From: Ophiosphaerella korrae
Taxonomy: Eukaryota > Ascomycota > Dothideomycetes > Pleosporales > Phaeosphaeriaceae
Direction of reading: 5' to 3'
Length of the DNA: 64,000 nt
Assembly (NCBI GenBank): GCA_028456385.1
Contig: JALNQF010000012.1
Span: forward strand, 186,001 to 250,000
Shown here: positions 1 to 11,103 of the stretch, piece by piece
Numbering within the stretch: the first letter of the stretch is position 1
How the letters are laid out: each line of letters starts with the position of its first letter
The notes under the pieces: generated by a model
The model's database searches: none
Told to the model about the DNA's origin: nothing
The model's input: the letters and a program-made list of their open reading frames with translations, nothing else
Program-made: the position numbers and the translations under genes

Positions 1-1632
1 CCCTGCGAGTACGCACAAGTCGCTCAGTGTTGCGACGCCTGGGCAACGCTACTCCGTGAACAGCTGGACGACGGGCTGCACACCAGGCGGCCATGTTGGA
101 GGTCGTCGCTGCCCTGTTCCGGCGTGCATGCTCTCCTCCGCTTGGCCGCCTCTCTCCGCATCACCTCTTCTCTCCTCTGCCTCCCGAACCTCGGGCCTGC
201 CAGCCACCGGAGCAGCCACCGCGTCCTCCGGCTCGCTCCTCGACCTGGACGCTCTCGGTCGGCTGTTCCTGGACTCGTGGACTTGTGGACTCGTGGACAG
301 CTCCTCCTGCTGGGCAACGGAAGCAAGCCGGTCAGTTTCAGTTTCAGCGCAAAGGATGCCCCCAGCACCACGCCGTCCAGGAACGTGTGAAGCTTGCGGT
401 CGCTGGTTGCTGGCCACTGCAAGGTCCTGGGTCCTAGGCTAGCCCTTTGCCTGAGTCTGATTGCTGCCCTCGGCCCTGCTTTGGCATGGCTCAGGCGTCA
501 AGTCCAGTGCGAGCTAAGTGGCATGGTGCCGCCTGCGCCGTCGCCGTGGCCGTCGAGTCTGCGTGCGTCGCGCAGGCCCCCGGAGAGGGATCGTCTCATG
601 GGCCAGAACCAGAACCACTTCCACGAACAGGCACATGGCGTAGCGGCGAACATCATCCCCAGCAGGGCTGCTCATGGAAAGGCCCCTGCCGGGTCCTTGC
701 TCGACTCAGCAGGGGCGATCGTTACGCTACTGTAGCCATCAACTGTCCCCCAGCCAAACGTGGAAAAGCCCTCCCAAGCCGCCAGTAGCGTGGCATGGTA
801 GCTCCAGAGCGCTGCGAATCCGCCGTGCTTCATCAATACGTCTTGTCATCGTGCTCTGTTGCACTCCATGCACATTCTCACGCGCTTTACTTGCCCCATA
901 TAATTGCGCTGCTGTCGGTAGTCGCCAATATCTCCGATCAGCCCCCCATCCCGGTTATTCCAGCCAAGATCAGACCCTTGACTTCGACACAGGTTTATGC
1001 CTGCCGGCTGGTGCTGCCGCCGTTACTGCTACTACTTCCTGATTCCCCTTATTGTCGTCCCACAACCCGCTTACGACACATCCTGGTCGCTTCGCGGTTT
1101 GTTCTCCCGCGCCCAATATTAATCTCAACTACACGCCTACATTTGCTTGACCACCCTCTGGTACCTTGACACCACCTACCTGTGTTTCACCATCTTGCTC
1201 CTTCACGCTTGCACTGCTAGGACGTGCGTTGTCTTGCTCGCTCTACCCCTCCACCACGCTAGGTAGTCATTGCGATCCTTCGACCTCAGCCTCAACAACG
1301 CCTCAGTCTAAAAGTACTCTTCATTCTCCTCGGCCGACCATCAGTCTCAATTATCTGGATAAGAGAGATTACTCAGCTTCAACCGAAACCCCAAATCTGC
1401 CCTGGATCAAATACCGACGACCCACATTGCTGAATCTATAACCACAACTTAATATCATCCACCTTTCATGTTTAGCCATATATCAACCTTTTACTTCAAG
1501 TAAGAAGTCTCAACTGCAAACTTACCCTGGCGTGGGCACTGACGACTAGCGCTAGCCATTAACCCCCCCAACATCACCTTTGAGCCTTCATCGACTGCTT
1601 TTATCACCAGTCACTGACCATCACTTGTCCTC
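1..1632 (+). other. Long upstream/leader region of the WOPR gene
   Basis: I see no coding region with family resemblance here. From about 830 to the ATG at 1633 the plus strand is rich in C and T with many short CT/CCA runs, which is typical of fungal promoter and 5' UTR sequence. Near 270-305 there is a short imperfect direct repeat of a GGACTCGTGGACTTGT-like unit. Several overlapping small open frames are present on both strands but none resembles a protein or shows intron structure. Long leaders are known for WOPR regulators such as WOR1; that this one has such a leader is inference. Confidence 0.4.
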
Positions 1633-3423
1633 ATGTCGCAAGGCATAAGGGCTTCCACTCTGATCATGTCACCTTTTGGACATGACTTGTCCCATCCTGG
1701 GGTCCAGAAGGTGGAAGGCTACGGCGACACAGACTCATGGGTCTGGCCACAACCTTCAACAGCTGCGCCTCATCCACCCTACTCAAGTGTATTCGATCCT
1801 GCCATGTACACCAACTTTGGGCCGCACTTACAACCTCCAACATCACGCACTCTCTCTCGTCATCACTCGATTCCCAATCCTCATACCTTGTCCACGGGAA
1901 CCTCTGCACCACCACCACCAAGACCCCAAGGACCGCCTAATATGATCAAAGCACAGCCCGCGTTCAAACCAACATGGCAAGGATTTCTTGATACTACTAA
2001 GGACGCGATGACAATCGTAGAAGCAGCTTTACAGGGACGACTGAGCCATATTAGCCGCAGACCTCACGACAAGGAACGAGCAGAGATGCTCACCTCTGGG
2101 ACCGTCCTTGTGTACGAGGAGAATGCTTCTGGCATCAAACGTTGGACTGATGCTGTCCATTGGTCACCAAGTCGAGTCATGAATAATTGCTTGATCTACC
2201 GGCAACTCGTACGCGCTCTCAAGCCTGAGGAGAAAAAGACTGCATTGAATCCATCCTGTGGCACCAAGCGAAAGCGAAAAGAAAGTGCTGGGCCTGCTGT
2301 AACCAAGGCCGGAGATAATGTGAACAACTCTGAGGATGAGTTCGAAAATCCTCCATTTGAAGGAGCGGTGGTCAGTGGAGAGCCGGAGACCCTGAACAAA
2401 GTGTATGCCAACTTTGCGCAGAGTCTTACTCCAGATCAACAACGCCGCTTCTGTGGGTCTCTCATAGATAGCTACGAGTTTAAAGAGGGAGGCTTGATGA
2501 AGAAGACGATATCCGTGAAGTACCAAGGCACACACCACCACGTTATCTCGTATTACAGCCTCGAAGATGTAGTCAGCGGAAAACTCAAGCGGCCATTTCA
2601 AGATGGAAAGCTTGCAGATATCCACCCCAGACCAGAGCTGCTCAATGGGTGGAAAGTGAGCTTGGAAGATGAGGAGAGCAAAGATATGCCCTTAATTGCA
2701 GGCTATGGACAACACCTTCAACCTAGCCATCTCCAACACCATGTTTTAGAGGCGGTAACACAAGCTGTAGGACACGGCGTAGCGCAAACCCATGGACCTC
2801 TCCATCTACAAGTAGCCGATTACTGGCATGGTTCCCAAGTCCCACACTATCCGACAAACCATCAAAATTCCCAGCAATACGCCTCTCCCCAGTCAGCTGG
2901 TCCACATTATGGCGCTCAGCTACCATCTCCGCAAACCTATACTCCGCAGCATCCTCCTGGCCAACAGTATGCTCAACCACCCTCGCCTCAACACTATTCG
3001 TCCCCACAGGCTTCAAGCCCACAATATCCGGTTCCCCAGGCTGCGCCAGCGACATACGCTGCACAAACACAGTCTGCTCGACACTATTCGTATGACCAAT
3101 CTCATCCTACTTCGAACTCTCAATACGCGCCACCACCGTCCACCGCCCAATATCCGCCTGCAAACCGATCTCATCTATCGCAGTCTTCCCAGTACGTTGT
3201 ACCACAAACTGCAGCCTTCAATGTCCATGTACCGGCCCCATCACAAGCCACGCCAAGTCCACAGCATACTCAAAGTCCTGTTCAGCACGACCCCCAGAGG
3301 AGAGCATCTGCACCAGTTGCCCTGCAATCCTACACTCAAACACATTACAGCCAGCCTCCTCACCCCCAAACGTACTTCGTTGCGGATCAGAAGTATACGT
3401 CAAATTCACATCATGGATACTAG
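1633..3423 (+). CDS. WOPR-domain (Gti1/Pac2 family) transcription factor
   Basis: Single-exon gene of 596 aa. It is a sequence-specific nuclear regulator of the family that includes S. pombe Gti1/Pac2, Candida Wor1 and Fusarium Sge1, which control morphological switching, conidiation and effector expression. The first WOPR half lies at about residues 111-195, with the hallmark segment EENASGIKRWTD followed by WSPSR. This wording matches the Pac2-type paralog better than the Sge1/Wor1/Ryp1 type. A basic KRKRK cluster near residue 212, likely a nuclear localisation signal, sits in the linker. The second half (about 255-325) contains KKTISVKYQGTHHHVISYY. The tail from about 360 onward is low-complexity and rich in Gln, Pro, Ser, Tyr and His, as in family members, and probably acts in activation. 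The ATG at 1633 gives the full domain; an upstream start was not found. The family is secure; the target genes are not visible. Confidence 0.93.
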   Translation: MSQGIRASTLIMSPFGHDLSHPGVQKVEGYGDTDSWVWPQPSTAAPHPPYSSVFDPAMYTNFGPHLQPPTSRTLSRHHSIPNPHTLSTGTSAPPPPRPQGPPNMIKAQPAFKPTWQGFLDTTKDAMTIVEAALQGRLSHISRRPHDKERAEMLTSGTVLVYEENASGIKRWTDAVHWSPSRVMNNCLIYRQLVRALKPEEKKTALNPSCGTKRKRKESAGPAVTKAGDNVNNSEDEFENPPFEGAVVSGEPETLNKVYANFAQSLTPDQQRRFCGSLIDSYEFKEGGLMKKTISVKYQGTHHHVISYYSLEDVVSGKLKRPFQDGKLADIHPRPELLNGWKVSLEDEESKDMPLIAGYGQHLQPSHLQHHVLEAVTQAVGHGVAQTHGPLHLQVADYWHGSQVPHYPTNHQNSQQYASPQSAGPHYGAQLPSPQTYTPQHPPGQQYAQPPSPQHYSSPQASSPQYPVPQAAPATYAAQTQSARHYSYDQSHPTSNSQYAPPPSTAQYPPANRSHLSQSSQYVVPQTAAFNVHVPAPSQATPSPQHTQSPVQHDPQRRASAPVALQSYTQTHYSQPPHPQTYFVADQKYTSNSHHGY

Positions 3424-5583
3424 CATTAGCCATGCACAGTTTCGGATGATCAACACGGCGCAATCATGGACGAAGAAAAGCATGAACAGAATTATGTCAC
3501 ATTTACGGCGCGATATTCCTGGATTTACTTTTGACCCTTTTTGGCGCCCCCAGTATTGTTCAAAAAGCTCGTGTGCTACACAAGTTCATTCCTATAAATA
3601 TTCCTGCACAATTGGCGCTGGAGGCGTATGTATGACCTGTATCTTCCTGAGTTTGTCAATATGTTACTCCCTTTCACCGATTCTTCTGAGAAGCATTTGT
3701 GTAAGAATTACCTCTTTCTTGCTTGCGAAGTACTTCACGATACCATGTTGCGCTTTCTTCTACATTCTTTGTTACTATTTGCATACCCAACCATGAGCAT
3801 TTCCCATCTAAATAAACCACTATAATCGTCTTTTTGCACCATTTTTGAAGCTGGATACCACACTGTGCGTGATTCGCACCGATTTCATTCTAGTACACAA
3901 TAGCATCTTTCAATCACGCAATGCATATGCCCAAGTTTTGGAATCGTTCCAAATACTGGATGTTCTACCCCATGTATGTTTGCCAAATAACTGTAATCTC
4001 TTGCGTGCTTTAGAGCATGGGTGTACTTACGACTTCCTTCACTTTGTCCGTGACGGACCAGAGTCTCGGCCGCCTCTATCCACATGTCTCGCAATTGATG
4101 CACAACCCCACCGTATGTAAACACGCACCCCTCACCGACTACGGCATCCCGACTCGGCCCGCATATGCGCAAACCATATTGACCAATTAAAGAGCGCGGG
4201 GACAGTGAATGGCGGTGATTGGCCTGTCTATTCAACATTGCTGCAAGCTGACAATTCTCGTAAAGCGGCACAGCCGGAACATCAATGTGGCGCAGAAATG
4301 GTATGATACTCAGTTATCTTCCTGCACCTCAACGAATCGGGATTTTTTCAATCTCCATGTCTAAATCCCTCACAGATGCTATTGATACCCCGTCATCTTT
4401 TTCGATGTTGCAGCCTCGTGTAGGGATACTGAATCAGGCCACCCGCAAACTTAATTGGCTCGGCTGCACGGGCGGTGCATGCGGAGCAGACGGGAGAGCC
4501 GCCATGGATGTTTTAGGTTGCGAATCAGACCGGGGACGTGCATGTTGACTGAATGCGGTGCTCTAGGGTTTTTCCTGGTTTGGCGTACACTGTTTTGGGA
4601 AATCCGTTTCATGACGAAGGATTGAGGTGGGTACGGTGCGCACGTGCGGATCGTCATAGGCAGCGAGGACATATAGACATGGGAATGTCTTACCGCGTAT
4701 AGACGACTTGCTTTTGCGATATCGTGAGGCTGGCATACTAGAGTTTTTTGAGGTGTTTGTCGGTCATATTTCGTACTGGTTCTACACCCTTGTACGCCGA
4801 GTTGCATGCTCAACACATATCCATTGTTCGGCAGTTCTTTTTGAATTCAATCTTGCCTGGCGTTCCGATCTCAGCACAGATTTCTTCGGCGAATTTCTGT
4901 TGAAGCATGCATAAGATCGTCAACTCAATGCCCTATCAGTAAGATGGTGAAGTTGGCTTGACTTCTCCAGGCTTGGGTCTCGGAGTTCCTTGTTCTGATC
5001 TAAATAGCTTCAGACAGGGTTCGCTCGGCTCCTTATCCTGGTACATATCTCATATGTCGGCGCATGCTGGTAATTGGACAAGACGTTTCGCATGATAACA
5101 CGGCATGCGCCGTAATACGACGCAGAGGGCGGGCCGTTTGAAGCCTGGCATGCAACCAATATGAGATGATATAACGAAGGGAAGATCTTACTCCAGATGG
5201 CCTGGTTTGCGGTGATTTGGAAACCCGTTCGAACCATGGGTGCATTATCGTCCCTTGCACATGAATCCGTAACACTAAGCGAAAGAGATTTAGTGTCAGT
5301 CAAACATACGCAACCCTAAATTATAACGTGTGAGGCATTATGTGGAATACTCGATGCAGAAGAACATCCCATGAATCTGGTAGCGTATTATGTTCATCGG
5401 GTGGATCTTTCTGTCATTACGCGTTGACATGTGTCACGTGCAGCTACAATGACACCTCAGTTTTCCCCCCAGTTAGTGGTTTTAGCGCTCTTCGCTTCAT
5501 CCCAAGCACTTGCACCTCGTAAGGATCATTGTGACTCGTGCAACCCTTCCCACCCTACTCGCCAAGCACATTAATTGTCAATT
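3424..5583. other. Intergenic region, no gene seen
   Basis: About 2.2 kb between the WOPR gene and a convergent hypothetical gene. The first few hundred bases are T-rich and probably 3' UTR. Open frames are short, overlap on both strands and show no recognisable protein or splice structure. I see no tRNA, repeat or transposon ends. Confidence 0.4.
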
Positions 5584-6738
5584 TCATGCTTTCGTGACCG
5601 GATGCTTCCATTGCTGATATGCAACCCAAGCCTGGAATCCAGAGAGGCCTAGACCAAGTACACCGATCAGAACGGCGATAAAAACTCCAATCATCGTCGC
5701 CATCAACATGTACGTGTCGCTTTTCCTTCCCAGACGCTTTTGTAACCAGCCGTGTGGTCTTGGGCTTTGCAATTCAGCATTTAATAAGGCAATTCGAGCG
5801 CCGAAGTATGCCCAACTGACATCAGGATCGTCATATTTGCGGTATGGTGTTGAGGTATGCGTCAATAAACCCCTATCAAACCCTTTCTTCGAAACGAGAG
5901 ATTCAAGGAGCTTGTATGAGCTCGGATTTGGAGGAAAGAGCATGACATGTATAGTGTCTAATAACTCAAGTATGAGTGTTCGTGGCAGAACACAAGAGCT
6001 TGGGTCGTTGGTGCTGGCTTTTAGGACCTCTCTGAGTACGGCGTCTTGATGGAAAATCCAAAGGATACGTTCTTCATGGTCAAGCACCAGGTGTCTCCGA
6101 ATGTCATTCGTTGCCTTCAATCGAAGTTTTCCATCTTTTTTCAACTGCGTTGCTGTCAAGCTTGCAGTGACACTCCGCAAGTCGAGAGCCCTGGATCCAA
6201 TTGGAAATACCTCATCTACAAAGTTTTGGGCCGTCACCCCGTCTCGCCAGTGGATGTTGGGCATGTTGCTTTCGGAACAATTCGCAGCATCATGCAGAAT
6301 GCCGAAATCCATCAACAAGAGGATGCTCGCTCCAATGATAAAGGCACGGTTCTGATCATTCAGCGTGGGGGGCTTGCCTCCCCCATTTTGGCCATCCTCG
6401 AATAAGGCCCGTAATAACTCTGCGCGTGAAAGCGTTTGATGTTCCTTGATCGTTCTTATGATCTTGAGCAAGTCATTGTGAGTTGCCAAGGCTGGCTTTC
6501 TACCATGTCGTTCAGGGTAATACGCGTCAGTCATTCTCCCATAAAAATCCCAAAAGTTATCCAGGCTTTCGTTTTGGCTCCAGGGACAGCCTTGCTGAGT
6601 ACAGGATGCTGATGCATCACATTCACCACACAATCTCCAGTTCCACAGGATTTGGCCAAGCTCCTGCATCAGGCTGGCGTCAATGGGTCCGGGGAGACCA
6701 ACTGGAAGTCCGTCATTCATGTCGCTCTGAGGGTTCAT
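5584..6738 (-). CDS. Hypothetical fungal protein with C-terminal membrane anchor
   Basis: 384 aa, single exon, ATG at 6738. I do not recognise a named domain, but the overall plan (a Cys-containing N-terminus with CGECDASASCTQQGCPW near residue 40, an alpha-helical middle, then one hydrophobic segment close to the end) is common among uncharacterised Pezizomycotina proteins. The transmembrane segment is at about residues 343-370 (MLMATMIGVFIAVLIGVLGL) and is followed by a short basic tail, so the bulk should face the cytosol as a tail-anchored-like protein; the topology is inference. It is transcribed away from the protease gene at 7339 with 600 bp between the two start codons, so they may share a promoter. 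No enzymatic motif is visible. Confidence 0.8.
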   Translation of the reverse strand: MNPQSDMNDGLPVGLPGPIDASLMQELGQILWNWRLCGECDASASCTQQGCPWSQNESLDNFWDFYGRMTDAYYPERHGRKPALATHNDLLKIIRTIKEHQTLSRAELLRALFEDGQNGGGKPPTLNDQNRAFIIGASILLLMDFGILHDAANCSESNMPNIHWRDGVTAQNFVDEVFPIGSRALDLRSVTASLTATQLKKDGKLRLKATNDIRRHLVLDHEERILWIFHQDAVLREVLKASTNDPSSCVLPRTLILELLDTIHVMLFPPNPSSYKLLESLVSKKGFDRGLLTHTSTPYRKYDDPDVSWAYFGARIALLNAELQSPRPHGWLQKRLGRKSDTYMLMATMIGVFIAVLIGVLGLGLSGFQAWVAYQQWKHPVTKA

Positions 6739-7338
6739 AGACAGTGAATTAGCTACCTATAATGTTCTGTTACGCTTGTCAGTGCATAAGAGAAGATAAC
6801 TCAGATAAAAAGGTTCGCTTGTGTGAGCGCCTGCACGCACCTGCATGCACGGCGAATGAGATCTGAGATTATCACAATCGACTGCAGCAAGGCTGGATAC
6901 CTCACCGGTGATCTGTGGATGCACCTTTTTTCTGTCGATAAGCTCACCTTTCTTTGTATGCCTAATAGTGCTAAATGCCGGACAGATTCAACTTCTACCG
7001 TATTTTCATCTTCTTTCGCGCTCTCAGAGACTTGACGTGAGGGAAATAGAATATCTACAACACAAGCCTCAAGTATTGCACCAGTCAAGCGAGGCTGGGA
7101 TAAGCATTGTGGCAAAGCATTGTGTACCGTCGCGTAATGCTGCCTGCAGGCTTAGTTGTAAATCCTTGTTTTAATGGCGCATGCGCTTCAACAGAACGAA
7201 TAGATTGCGAGATAGTAAGGCTGAATTCGTATTACGCCTCACCGGTCTGTTGGAGCCTGGCTGCACCCAAAAATAATCAGATTTGCAATTCCACTTCAAT
7301 ACCTCTCTTCCATAATTTGCAGAGAAAGATGCCCTCTT
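6739..7338. promoter_or_regulatory. 600-bp shared intergenic region between divergent genes
   Basis: Lies between the start codons of the membrane-anchored gene (-) and the protease/zinc-ribbon gene (+). It holds no gene of its own and must contain both promoters. I could not pick out a convincing single TATA or operator motif. Confidence 0.55.
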
Positions 7339-9487
7339 ATGAAGAATAACATCATGAGAGCAAACCCAAGCACTCAATGTGCTTCTGACAACGAGTTTTC
7401 GGGAGCGACTCCGAGTAATAGCAGCTTGAAGACAAATTCTACGTTTATATCACCAAGGAAGAAGCAGAAAGTAAAACACCATAGCTCTGCCTCACTGATA
7501 AATACTCCCGCCATCACCAGATCTCAAGACATTCTCTTCGAATCTGCAAATACATCGATCCCAGAATGCACAACCGAAACAAAACACCATTTGCAAAAAA
7601 CCTCCGATGAGGGTGGGAGTTCGGCCGAAAGCACGAATCAACTAGTTGGCCCTACCTCTCGTGGTCCCAGTACAAATCTTCCCTCATTCCGCGCGCCTAG
7701 TGAAGCTAAACAGGCCCCAGAGTTCAGTCACTTACCAACATTTTCTATTACGACAGTCAATGGAATGCAGATATTTAATAAAGAGGTTGACGACGGAGTC
7801 TTAGATCGCTTCAGTGTGGTCTCAAGACAACTTGAGCCGCCGTTGATCGACTACCTGTACAAAAAGCGCGTAAAGTTCCGGCCTCTGGGTATCCAACTAT
7901 TGGTACTTGGGCTTAACGAGGATGATGCTGAGCCGTGGATCGTGGTGCTCTGTCCGCCAAATGCAAAGCGCAAAGTCCAAAGTTTTCTTCGCAAGGATTA
8001 TACAAAAGCAATTTGCCAGGGGAATCAATCATGTCAAATCAAATTCAACATTACGGTCGTTGGTCGGCCTTTGCAAGCTACGACAAGCGAAACCCACGAC
8101 GATGTATTTGTTGAACAGCAGGATGCAGGGGAGTTTGAAGCAAGGGCTGCTCGTATTAAGGTCATACAATCTGGGACTCCATGCTATGCTACCATGGGTG
8201 GGTTTGTATACATAATTGCCGCTGACGGAGAGAAATCCATCCATGGCTTGACTGCTGGGCATGTCTTACCTACTGATGAGCTGTACGACGACGATCCCGA
8301 AGTGTCATCTGACTATGACAGCAACGACAGTGACGGCGAATCAAGCTGCAATTCTGGAGTCTCTTCCAATGTAGGAAGTGCCTCTAGTGTTGAGCAATCC
8401 CTAGAGCCTAGTGAATTAGGTGAAGACGCCATCGATATATTCCAAGATCGACGATGGGTCTACCTAGGTTCGCTATCCGGTGTATCTTACTCAGCTCAAG
8501 CACGTGATCGTGATTGGGCATTGATCGAATTCACTGGTTCCCAAAATAGTGATTTGAATCTACATAAGGTATCATCAACAACGTTCTGTGAAGTAGCTCC
8601 TCCAGAACATGACCTGCATGCTGTGATTGGGAACGGGCCAGTGACACCTTGTCGTATGTCACGGCTACCTGCGAGAGCAATACTTTCCTCGGGACGTAAT
8701 TTTGTCGACTTGCATGTTATCCAGCCCCTTGATATCCAACGTTAGTAACACTGCTTCGTGTAGGAATAATTGTTGACACAGCGCAGTTCTACCGAGAGGA
8801 TCGTCAGGTTCTTGGATTCTTGATGCGGGGCACACGAGATCGAAGAACGTTTACGGGGCACTAGCCGCCGCAGACCCTTTCGGAAGCCTCTGGATGGTTC
8901 CTATGCGAGATATCCTGCAAGATATAAAAGAAGTACTCAATGCTACGAAAGTCACGTTGAAAAATGGTGACAACGAAAGAGAAAGAGAAATTTACGATGA
9001 AGCCGCAGCCGGAACGAAAGATCCAGAAGATTTGAACGCCGACCAGATTTTAGTTTCTGCTGAAACTAATGCACACAACACTGACCATCTCAAAAGTACA
9101 TTCTCTTCCCAACTACCCAAACACTCCGAACTAGAATCTACAAAGCCGGTTGGCTTTTCCCCATCAACCCCTAGCTATGGATATAGTGGCTCCACATCAC
9201 ACACCCAAACGTCCTGTCCAAACAATATAGAAAAGCATGGAAGTGACATCGCGGATTCCGAGCTAGATATTGCCCAGCCACCAGCCATCCGTACAAATCA
9301 GCAAAGCATTCAAAATACTTCAGCTGCGGGATACAGTGTGAAACACAAACTAAAAAATTCTGTTGTGTGGTTCTGTCATCAATGCGGAATTGGGCCTTAT
9401 TCAAATTGGCAATTTGTTTGTGTGGACTGCGATCATAAAAAGTGCGACAATTGCAAGAGAGAAAACATTGATTGGCTAGCCGAATAG
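7339..9487 (+). CDS. Trypsin-like serine protease domain protein with C-terminal zinc ribbon
   Basis: Predicted 696 aa from two exons, 7339-8740 and 8799-9487. The first about 130 residues are Ser/Thr-rich and disordered with a basic KKQKVKHH patch. A protease fold follows: His308 in LTAGHV and Asp392 in RDWALIEF fit the chymotrypsin catalytic pair. The serine motif is cut by the intron; joining GTTAGT...GAG at 8741-8798 (58 nt, branch-like TTGAC about 22 nt before the acceptor) gives PLDIQRSSGSW, so Ser470 would be the nucleophile, and the same frame continues through ALAAADPFGSLWMVPMRDIL into the second exon. The usual Asp of GDSG is a Ser here. The C-terminus (about residues 655-696) has CHQC, CVDC and CDNC pairs, a zinc-ribbon pattern seen in many uncharacterised fungal proteins. 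Substrate and location are unknown. Without the intron the first exon would stop at 8745 and the nucleophile would be lost. Confidence 0.78.
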
Positions 9488-9867
9488 TTCTAAGCGGCCA
9501 TTCAACCACAAGCAGTTATGAAGGCATTTAGGAATTACAGACTTTCTGAGCCTGAAATGCGAAAGAAGTGCCTGCTATGTGAAGCAGACGACGTGTAGAG
9601 ATATTCAGTGTGAAATAACGATATCTTTGTTGCTGTACTACAGCTCCTAACAATTGCATATTGTGTGCCACATCTGCCTTGGGTTAGTGTAATTACGGTT
9701 CTGGCGAGTTGAGGCTAGCGCTGACTTTTATGGTTGGACAGCAGGCACCTCGCCCCTGGCCCCTTGAGATAGCTAACAGCTGCCTCCTAGCTCAAACAAT
9801 GACTTGCGTATCGCAACCTACACGTCAACATACATTGTTAACAACTGTATTTTGTTAGTATATCAGA
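9488..9867 (+). promoter_or_regulatory. 380-bp spacer upstream of the alpha/beta hydrolase
   Basis: Tail of the protease gene and promoter of the next gene in the same direction. No gene or distinct motif seen. Confidence 0.35.
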
Positions 9868-10878
9868 ATGCCAGCTAGTAAACGGAAGGCTTTTGAGCTT
9901 GTATCCGCCCAAGAACCTAACAAACGCGCCACTCGGTCCTCTACCAAAAATGTTGCATCAAAACAACAAACTCGTGCAGAATCGTTAGAAGCCAAGCCAA
10001 AAGTTTCAAAGAACGCATCTTCTTTAAGAGCCATTAAAAAATCAAAGGCTACTAACGACATTATGCCGTCTGTGAAGGAGTCCATTTGCCTAGAGGAAAA
10101 GGATCATGCTAAACCCACCAAAGACGACACTTTGATGTCGACATCAACACTAAGCAGCGTCAAAGAATTTTTGATATCTTCGGAAACGGTCAAGAAATCT
10201 ATCCAATGTCAAATGTATGCTCCCTCATACAGCAAGTCTCCCACGCCTTGTGCAGACCCTTCCACAACACCACCCCTCATTTTCACCCACGGTGCAGGCG
10301 GCACACTGTCTGCACCTGCAGTCGTGAACTTTTGCACGGGCTTCTCACCCAAGCATCCAGTTCTCGCATTCCAAGGCTCCGTAAACCTAGCCTCTCGCGT
10401 CAAGGCCTTTCACGCATGTATCAAATACATTGAAGAACATGACGATGGCCAAGGCCGTGCCGACCCAAAGCGGCTGTTGCTCGGGGGTCGGAGCATGGGC
10501 GCTCGAGCAGCCGTCATGGCCGCAACCCAGATCCTAAAACAAAAAGACAACAAAACAACAAAGATCTTCTTGATTCTTGTTTCTTATCCGCTGAAGGGTT
10601 CCAAGGACGATATTCGCGATCAGATCCTTCTTAATTTACCCAAGTCGGTGAGCGTGTTGTTTATTACGGGCGATAGAGACGCCATGTGTCCACTCGAGCT
10701 TCTAGATGGTGTGCGCGAAAAGATGAAGGCGGCGAGTCAGTGGGTGATTGTTACGGGCGCGGATCATGGGATGCATGTTAAGTCGGCGAACGCGGACTTG
10801 GACAAGTTATTTGGTGAGCAGACGGGGGACGAGGCGGCGGTATGGGTGGCTAGAGATGGCAAGGATGAGAACGTGTAG
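9868..10878 (+). CDS. KANL3/TEX30-type alpha/beta hydrolase-like protein
   Basis: 336 aa, single exon, ATG at 9868. The N-terminal about 90 residues are Lys/Ser/Thr-rich and probably disordered, with a basic SKRKAFE-type start suggesting nuclear entry. The hydrolase-like domain begins near residue 125 with PLIFTHGAGG (oxyanion-type loop), then LLLGGRSMGARAA (Ser209 as nucleophile-elbow serine), LFITGDRDAMCP (Asp269/Asp271) and TGADHGMHV (His300). This is the motif order of the KANL3/Tex30 group, whose human members are a NSL histone-acetyltransferase subunit and a testis protein. Enzymatic activity of the group is not established, though a full Ser-Asp-His set is present here. The gene ends 225 bp from the convergently transcribed RMP1 gene. 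Confidence 0.88.
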   Translation: MPASKRKAFELVSAQEPNKRATRSSTKNVASKQQTRAESLEAKPKVSKNASSLRAIKKSKATNDIMPSVKESICLEEKDHAKPTKDDTLMSTSTLSSVKEFLISSETVKKSIQCQMYAPSYSKSPTPCADPSTTPPLIFTHGAGGTLSAPAVVNFCTGFSPKHPVLAFQGSVNLASRVKAFHACIKYIEEHDDGQGRADPKRLLLGGRSMGARAAVMAATQILKQKDNKTTKIFLILVSYPLKGSKDDIRDQILLNLPKSVSVLFITGDRDAMCPLELLDGVREKMKAASQWVIVTGADHGMHVKSANADLDKLFGEQTGDEAAVWVARDGKDENV

Positions 10879-11103
10879 GCGGGAGAAGAGTAAGGATAAA
10901 CCCATTTCAATGAATTTGACGTCGAGCATTAGCATCATAGGGACGCCTTAAATCGTCCCTAAACTCCAGATTACATTAGAACCCGAATATGCTGTGACGA
11001 GACCATCCAGCCATCAAGCGCGCCCCATTTAGAGCGCCACACATGTCCTTTTCCAACGCCAGAGCTTCGTAAATTATAATACAATTTTGACGATCTTAAT
11101 GAG

